The notes beneath the pieces were generated by a model. It did no database searches. It was not told where the DNA came from and worked only from the letters and a program-made list of their open reading frames with translations. A DNA stretch of 64,000 nt. Origin: Tetragonia tetragonoides (taxonomy: Eukaryota > Streptophyta > Magnoliopsida > Caryophyllales > Aizoaceae). The translations under genes were made by a program, and so were the position numbers. Below are positions 57,651 to 64,000 of the stretch, one piece after another (positions within the stretch are counted from its first letter, which is position 1; every line of letters begins with the position of its first letter). The stretch covers positions 15,531,501 through 15,595,500 of the forward strand of contig CM076144.1 in NCBI GenBank assembly GCA_038025085.1, in the 5' to 3' direction.

Positions 57651-58591
57651 TATCTACAACAAATGTACAAAGATTTTAGTGACTTATTTCATAAATATTT
57701 CGTTAACAATTTAACAAAATAACTCCACTATATTAATGTGACAGATATCCCTATAAAATATAGTGGAACCAAGATCCATATTTTCTAAGTATCAAGTAAG
57801 CTTTGACTTATCACTTTACACTTAGTTATTTAGGTAAGTAACCCTTTACTAATTGTATCTTATACAACTCCTGGTTGTTGGGATGACATCATATGTCCCA
57901 GCTCCCAACTCTATGCCTTAAGGCCCAAAACTGTTTTGATAGGCTTATTAAGTAAACCAATTTATACATATGGGTAACTGTTACTCATCCTAACAGACTT
58001 GAGTAATTAAGGATGCTCTACTTTGGCAGACACATTTTAATGAACCAAGTCCTAATAGGTGTATTAAATTGGAAAGGCATCAAGTTAACTTAATATTACT
58101 AAGGGATGTGATTGATTATATGGGGTTGAGTTTCATGCAAACATAACAATAAATATAATCAACAGTAAATAAGCGGAAGCATAAATAATAACACATGTGA
58201 TATAGTATGGCCCCCTAAGCTATGGTGATCTAATCTCCACTCTTTGCTTCTTCCATATAGTAGTTGGGTGGTCATCTCCATGATATCCTTTGACCTTCAT
58301 GAGCTTGATTTTACAATCAACTATATCATAAAAGTTTCACTACTACGCTAGCAATAATCTAATTATTACATTCAAAGAAACGACACGCATGTCGTATTTA
58401 ATAATTACATTCAAATAAACGACACGCAAGCCGTATTTAAAACCAAAATAAAATTATGGGCCATACTATTCACCATACTATACCATTCAACATCATGTGA
58501 ACTAAGATATCATATATCAAACATCAAAGATTTGTAATGGCATAAAAATAAAACATCATTCGCACAAACAAGCGGATCCATGTAGGGGTCA
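57651..58591 (-). other. Copia2 5' leader
   Basis: Non-coding region between the 5' LTR and Gag, unusually long at about 940 bp. A GACACGCA-n-CGTATTTAA repeat pair is at about 58380-58440. No standard TGGTATCAGAGC primer site is seen beside the LTR. Confidence 0.55.
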
Positions 58592-59152
58592 AGAAATTCG
58601 ATTAACCCAGAAAACATGTGATTACTGTAATTAAATATCAAATCGAAATCCTACCTCACTCCTTGGTCGCTGGTTGGATGAACAGTGGTTGGGTATGGAT
58701 GAACACGTCAGATGTCGTGCCTCAACTGGTATCCACACACAGGCTCGAATCCACACATCAGTATGCTAGTACAGCGATCCCGTTCACAACCTCCGTTCTC
58801 TCCTTACCCTAATGACACACAGTTAGGGTTTTGTGAAAACTGATTATCACGTGTGACCCTAACTGATCAGAAGTCACGATATATATAGGGAGGCAGGAGG
58901 GCTGATTAGGTTAAGTGTGTAATGGGCCTAATCCGAATTAGATCCTTCTAATAAAACGAGCATGTTAAGTGTGCGACCCTGCTGGTTTACTTAATGTGGC
59001 AGTAAGTCCAAAACTCTTTTCGGGCCCACAAACCGTAATTGGTTTCTAGCAAAACATTACGATTACCCATATTAAGTAAAGATCGGTTTTCATAGTCCAA
59101 CCAATAATGCGATTATTAATTCTTATGATTAGTTCATAGGACAAATCCAACA
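58592..59152 (-). repeat. 5' LTR of Copia2, missing its inner 42 bases
   Basis: Matches 52357-52916; ends at AAATCCAACA next to the GCATT duplication. The inner end lacks the terminal TGAAGGAATTTC present in the 3' LTR. Confidence 0.85.
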
Positions 59153-59157
59153 GCATT

Positions 59158-60144
59158 CGCACGAGGCAGCACACCACGCCCACGACCACCTCCAGGTGTC
59201 CCGGAGTGCTGGATAGTGTCGCGCCCTCGTCCACCATCTCCTCGACCGTCAGACTTGGAGCGGTCGCCCCACCAGTCCGGGTATCCATGTAACTGGAAGC
59301 ATCCATCAGCATCATGTCCTGGCTTCTTACATTAGGAACAAATCATGTTCTTGTCTCTACTTGTGCCTCTCCCACGTGCTCCTGTTGAGGCCTTGACAGC
59401 AAAACTAGCAACCTCACCTCTGGTTTCTTTTCCACGAACAGCGGAGCGCATGCTTTCCTGTTGAACAATTGTGGAATATACCTTGTTCAAAGGAGGCAAT
59501 GGTTCCATGGCCAAGAGGTTGGAGCGAATTGGCCCATGAGCATTGTCGTCCAATCCCAAAAGGAATTGATGTACTCTCTCATCTTCTCGCTTCTTCTCCA
59601 GTTGTCCAGCAATATCACATGTACACTTACCACATTTGCACAGTGGCATCTGCTCGTAATTGTTTAACTCATCCCAGATCACTTTAAGCCTACCATAGTA
59701 AGCCACAATTGATGAACCAATCTGTTTGCATTCAGCAAGTTCACCTTTCAATTGTTGGATTCGTGGTCCATTAGCAACAGAGAAACACTCTCTAATGTCG
59801 TTCCACAACTCACTCGCATCCTCCATATATGAGATTGTTGTTCTTAATGAGGGTTCAATTGTGTTCATAATCCATGACACCAACATGGATTGAACAGTCC
59901 ACCAATCGTCAATCTCGGTCGAATTGTCCGCTGGTCTTTTTATGCTTCCGTCAACGAAGCCAAACTTTCTTCTTGCTCGCAATGAAGTCCTCATAGCACG
60001 AGCCCATTCTTCATAATTTGTTCCACGCAATTGAACTTGCGTGATGATGTTTCCAGGATTGTCATTCGATCCTAGGTAGTAAGGCGTGGTCAATGCCTTT
60101 CCGGAGCCGCCCACTCCGTTCTTGTCTTCTTTGTCGTTGGTCAT
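59158..60144 (-). pseudogene. Copia1 Gag, one stop codon in the zinc knuckle
   Basis: ATG at 60144 starts MTNDKEDKNGVGGSGKALTT, followed by GTNYEEWARAMRTSLRARRK and FGFVDGSIKRP, a typical UBN2-type Copia Gag. A TAA at 59332-59334 falls inside the knuckle after ICS; the frame then continues CKKPGHDADGCFQLHGYPDW and a Gly/Arg-rich tail. It is cut by Copia2 at 59157 and continues at 52309. Confidence 0.87.
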
Positions 60145-60187
60145 GGAGAAATTTACAATCTTCACTGTGTAGAATAATAAAACGAGC

Positions 60188-60208
60188 CCTAACCAGGCTC
60201 TGATACCA
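60188..60208 (-). other. Copia1 primer binding site
   Basis: On the minus strand this reads TGGTATCAGAGCCTGG, two bases inside the 5' LTR: the initiator tRNA-Met complement, with four additional matching bases. Confidence 0.85.
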
Positions 60209-60404
60209 TGAAACAGAGAAGTTTTGGGGTGGAAGATCTCAAAGTCTATTAGCTGCGTGAAGAGAAATATATACAAGAGTTGTCTCCTAGCTTAGGAAAC
60301 TTCCTATACTCCTACTCCAAATACAATACTTGCCTAACAGAAAAGATAAGTACCCAAAATACAAGATTACAGATAACAGAAAATATACTCAATATATTCC
60401 AACA
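60209..60404 (-). repeat. 5' LTR of Copia1
   Basis: TGAAACAGAG to TTCCAACA in plus-strand terms, then the GGGTG duplication. Confidence 0.9.
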
Positions 60405-63400
60405 GGGTGTATATATAGTGTTGCTTAATGACTTATAATTCTGCAATAGTGATTACAATATGAGATAGCGAAGAGTTTAATCTTAGTTAAAGCTTTGTGA
60501 TTGAGAAAAGGACTGATGATAGTTGACGCTTAAATGCTAATCCTGTGATATTAAGATCATCATCAGTATATGAATTTTCCAAATAATGTTTAGTGTTGTT
60601 CCACATTATAGATTTATAAAAATATATGTAAGACGATCTTATTATAACTTTCAATGAGACGAGTATCACTTTTTAGCGAAAAAAGAGTCATTGTTTATAA
60701 TAAGTGACCCTTACATAATTACATTTGTAAGTAATTACCCTATTTTATTGTGAGTCGTTAGTCTCACACAAAACGCACATAAGATATGTGTCATATTCCC
60801 TCTGGCCGCCATAGTGCCATACGCAATTGGAATGGAAGGATAAGGGAAAGAACCTCTAGAAGTGAGTTAGGTTATGACCCCTAAAAGTCAATCCCTACTA
60901 GCTTAGTGAAAGTCAACGAACGAAAACTGCAAATCAATTTTTCCTTGGTATGTCTCAATACATATTTTGTAGTATTGTAATTAAATATACGCTCCTTGTA
61001 TGACGATATTCTTGCACCCAATATAATCACGGATTTCATCACTATTTCATATCCTTTATTTTTAACATGGTTATTAGGTCTTTCTCTATAATGTCTCAGC
61101 TTGATTGGTTTGAGGACACATTTATACATATGATATACCTAGGGCAAGAGATAATGCAGTTCCAGAAAGGAGGATTTTTGAGCCAGACTGCTTACCGCCT
61201 GCCATGCTTCTCATTTATACTGAAACCCTAGTGTCTTGCTAGTATATGCATGGCACAATTGGCGGTCGCCGTTTAATGGTCCTATAGGAGGTTTTTATCA
61301 GGATTATGCCGCCAGATCTAGGTACCACTCCGAGGTAGCCATGCATCCCTCTCTACCCATCTGGTGTCGAACTGCTAGGTTGACCATTCGGGTGTTGGTT
61401 TCCTTTATTTATTTACACGCACGCCTAGCTCTTAATATATAACTTATGCTCCTTCCGTCTAAATTTAATTCTTACTCTTTACTAAATTGGGATTTTCGAA
61501 AATTATATCACGATTCTTAAAGTGTAATAGATTGTGCTTTTGGTTTATATGGGAGTAAGATTTACAAGACAAATCTATATTTTAAGGGTCACGTCTAATA
61601 ATATGACAACTAAATTCACAGACGGAGAGAGTAACAAATTAATTACTTCCCGAGACTTCTATTGAGATGAGAATTGAGATTATTATTCTCATATAATTAT
61701 CTCTAAGCTGCTCACTTGATTCCACGCATATAGTTCACTTTAAATTTGAGGGCAATCTTAATTTGAATTATATTCTATGCAAGTGTATATGACTTTTGTT
61801 TACGTTGTTTAAAGATGGAACTAATGAAGCTAGAAAGAGAAAAGCCCCAGGGATAAGAAATTGCCACAACTCCATTGGCAGCGGGTTGGTGGAGGATGAA
61901 CCATGTTTATATGTGGTATAAGGAAAAGGCATTGGGAAACTGAGGGCAGAGGAATATTCTTATGGACATAAGAAGATCAGACTTCCATACCTGTGTTTAA
62001 GGTGGAGAAGAGAAGGTATAGATTAGTCGCAAGGTAGGGGTGGGCATGAATATAGTTGATATCATAGAAGTGATTGTTGAAACAATAGAGGATTGGAGAG
62101 GGGTAGAAGGCTGGATAAAGAATAGAGAGGTGACATCGATAGAGGAATTGGGGAAAGAGGACGAGGAAGAGTCGTCCGCCATGGAAAAAACTTGGAGAGC
62201 GAGGGTTGTGAGTTATGGTTTTATAACTTTTTAAGCTTTGATTATTAAAAGGTGGTTTAGCAATGTTTAGGGGAGGAGTTTGGAAGGTGGGTATGTGAGA
62301 TAAAAGAGATGAATAGTTCTTTATACCATGATGGTTTCTCAACTATTAACTAGTAGTTTTGAGCATGGAGAATTCGGTGGTTCAAGAGAGTTATTTTCTG
62401 TCTCTATAGCTTTCGAATAATTGTTGTATATTTGTGGAGAATGCCATGAGACTGAACTGAAGACTCGTGCAGGAAACATGTTTCATCTCCAAAACTGTTC
62501 GAAAATTTACTGAAACAAATTTGTTAACGTGTAAATGGGAGAAATGTATTGGTTAATGTAGTAGGAGATACAGTAGAGAGAAGGACACAGTAAGGGAACA
62601 ATTCAAAACCCGTACACCTTTTCTTACTATTTAAAACTTCTTTGCCAAACCAAATGGAAAGATTTCCCTTGGACGAATGGAGTATATGCTTGTGCAGTTT
62701 CTCTGATCTCTTATTTGCAGCCTATCATGGAAAGTCATCGATGTTGCGAAAGTTTGCTTAGGCTCAATTGAATCGAAACCCAACTGACCAAGAGATTTCT
62801 ACATAAAAGCCAATAAGTTTATCTTTCATGAATTGACATGGATATGTCGTGGACGCATTATGAATGTTCCACGATTTGCATGCCTAGTGGTAGCTGTATT
62901 TTGTAAGGAGGTTTAGATCTATGGTAAGTTGGTAACAATACTGGGGCTCTCCGAAACAGTCCCATATTTCTCTTGTCCCATTGCTTTGTCCAAGGTTAGT
63001 ACTATAATTAATTTAATGTTTGGGAGTTTTATCTTCTAAAATTTTAACAGTCCTAAATTCTATTTATGTCACTATCTTCGGAATGAGATACTTACAATCT
63101 ATGTCCCTTTCATCTATGCCGATAACTTCTTGTACTGTGATATAATCTTACCGCCTAATGAGACATGGGTGCTAAGTATGTCATCCCAAAGCTAGTGACG
63201 TATATGTATTTAGGGATAGGAAAGACCGCCAAAGGAAAATTTGACACTTATGGCCTTTTGGGTTGGTCTGAATTTTCAGGTTCGTGATGATGATAATTAT
63301 ACCTGTATTTGGAGATTATCTTACACTCCAATCAAATACTTCCTTATCTTGCTTGCTTGGTGGGACAAAATTGTTCATTATAGTGCACTTTGTGAGACAT

Positions 63401-63571
63401 ATTGTGAGTGGTGCTATATGACAATTCTGTAATAATCATAACGGAGACAGTTTGCATGTTTTGAGGCATTGTGTTGTAACATGTGGAATAATAAATTGCC
63501 TTATCTAACACATGATTTGAATTAGATAGAAAAGGGTGGCTCAAGCCTAATCTCCATGCCTTGGCATGTAA
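60405..63571. other. Non-coding stretch, no gene recognised
   Basis: AT-rich with scattered short ORFs, none with a recognisable domain. Overlapping minus-strand ORFs near 61977-62342 include one of 61 residues that starts with MADDSSSSSFPNSSIDVTSL; nothing supports it as a gene. The segment 61240-61400 is less AT-rich but not coding by eye. Confidence 0.5.
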
Positions 63572-64000
63572 TTACTATGAAAAACAGCGTGATTAGTGAC
63601 CGACAAAATCGGTCTCAAATGGGTATAAATCGATCACAAAAGGATCTTAGAGACCAATTTCATTCGGTCGTTAAAAAACTTGTCACTAAATGTATTTCAG
63701 TCGTCGGTAATTACTAGCGACCAACGAATCAACCGCTAAATTTAATTTTCTTATAAAAATTAACCAGTCTAGCAATCGGAAGTTTCGGTCACTAGTCTAA
63801 ATAATAAAATCAAATGAAACATCATCCGCATCACAACAAATTTCTGAAATCAAACAATTCAATCGCACAAGTACAATATTACATCTATACGTACAATTGA
63901 ATGGGCAGTGTTAATAAATTGATAAACACAACAACGTAGAACTGAAATGAGAAAAGAATAAAAAAAAACTTACAACTCGGATCTGTAGCCCCTTAGTTAA
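63572..64000. mobile_element. Possible end of a CACTA-like element, running off the window
   Basis: TACTATGAAAAACAGCGTG at 63572 resembles a decayed CACTA terminal repeat. It is followed by several GACCGA-n-TCGGTC-type motifs to about 63800 (GTGACCGACAAAATCGGTCT at 63596 is the clearest), as in CACTA subterminal regions. Confidence 0.35.

Larger units (their letters stand above)
52315..59152 (-). mobile_element. Copia2: Copia retrotransposon nested in Copia1
   Basis: The perfect duplication GCATT lies at 52310-52314 and 59153-59157. Taking the element and one GCATT away leaves the Copia1 frame open across the join. The LTRs are 52315-52916 and 58592-59152. Order on the minus strand: Gag-protease, integrase, reverse transcriptase, RNase H, then about 780 bp without coding before the 3' LTR. 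LTR divergence is near 2.7 percent (about 15 differences). Confidence 0.9.
48652..60404 (-). mobile_element. Copia1: Copia retrotransposon with short LTRs, split by Copia2
   Basis: Identical-length 196-bp LTRs (48652-48847 and 60209-60404) and the perfect duplication GGGTG at 48647-48651 and 60405-60409 define the element. The primer site lies left of the right LTR and the purine tract right of the left LTR, so it reads on the minus strand. Gag lies right of Copia2; protease, integrase, reverse transcriptase and RNase H lie left of it. The LTRs differ at about two positions. The short LTRs and Gag type suggest the Ale/Retrofit lineage, tentatively. Confidence 0.9.

Noticed and set aside
61977..62342. 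Overlapping minus-strand ORFs of 121 and 61 codons
   Set aside because: No domain, no paired exon signals and no promoter evidence; chance ORFs are common at this length.
1..64000. CRISPR arrays, operons, rRNA or tRNA genes
   Set aside because: The sequence is plant nuclear DNA; no spaced identical repeats, no rRNA and no cloverleaf was recognised. The tRNA-like words are retrotransposon primer sites.

Overview
The window is plant nuclear DNA. It holds one recognisable host gene, many plant-type LTR retrotransposons, L1-like LINEs, a CACTA transposon and MITEs, and long AT-rich non-coding stretches. The gene is a MUTE-type stomatal bHLH factor, so the source is a seed plant, most likely a eudicot. 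GGCCCTGTTCT-type MITEs and AACTGAA-rich tracts recall Caryophyllales genomes such as beet, spinach or quinoa; that placement is a weak inference.

Layout. 1-2819: a short Copia-type element that encodes only Gag plus a protease-like segment, running off the left edge. 3108-3482: a ribonuclease H-like remnant. 4671-9395: a decayed minus-strand Tnt1-like Copia element. 9785-33107: a deep nest. A 5'-truncated LINE (LINE-A) is split by a probable 4.2-kb Tat/Ogre-like solo LTR, which carries a 4.1-kb CACTA element. LINE-A is split again by a second LINE (LINE-B), which holds a very young Ty3 element and a minus-strand LINE fragment (LINE-C). 33108-35110: a probable retrocopy of a TPR-protein mRNA. 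35168-38069: a TA microsatellite and several MITEs. 38151-40500: the MUTE gene, minus strand, three exons, 202 residues, with a MITE 257 bp upstream of its start codon. 41196-47413: a 6.2-kb LTR element with no coding capacity. 48652-60404: a minus-strand Copia element (Copia1) split by another minus-strand Copia element (Copia2, 52315-59152). 60405-64000: mostly featureless, with a possible CACTA-like end from 63572.

Nesting is supported by target-site duplications: GTGGT for the solo LTR, AAGACATGTGCT for LINE-B, GTACA for the Ty3 element, GATTTGTCAAGA for LINE-C, GGGTG for Copia1 and GCATT for Copia2. At two junctions the interrupted reading frame continues across the insertion once it is removed in thought. 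The elements are broken to different degrees. The Ty3 element has one reading frame with only two stop codons and LTRs that differ by about one base. The gag-only element has an uninterrupted ORF.

MUTE is the only gene here that looks functional for the host. Nothing in the window resembles a new multi-gene system. The most unusual items are the gag-only element, the large non-coding LTR element, the Ty3 polyprotein that reads into its own LTR, the hairpin-rich ends of the CACTA element and the transposon-crowded MUTE locus. LTR differences were counted by eye and are approximate.
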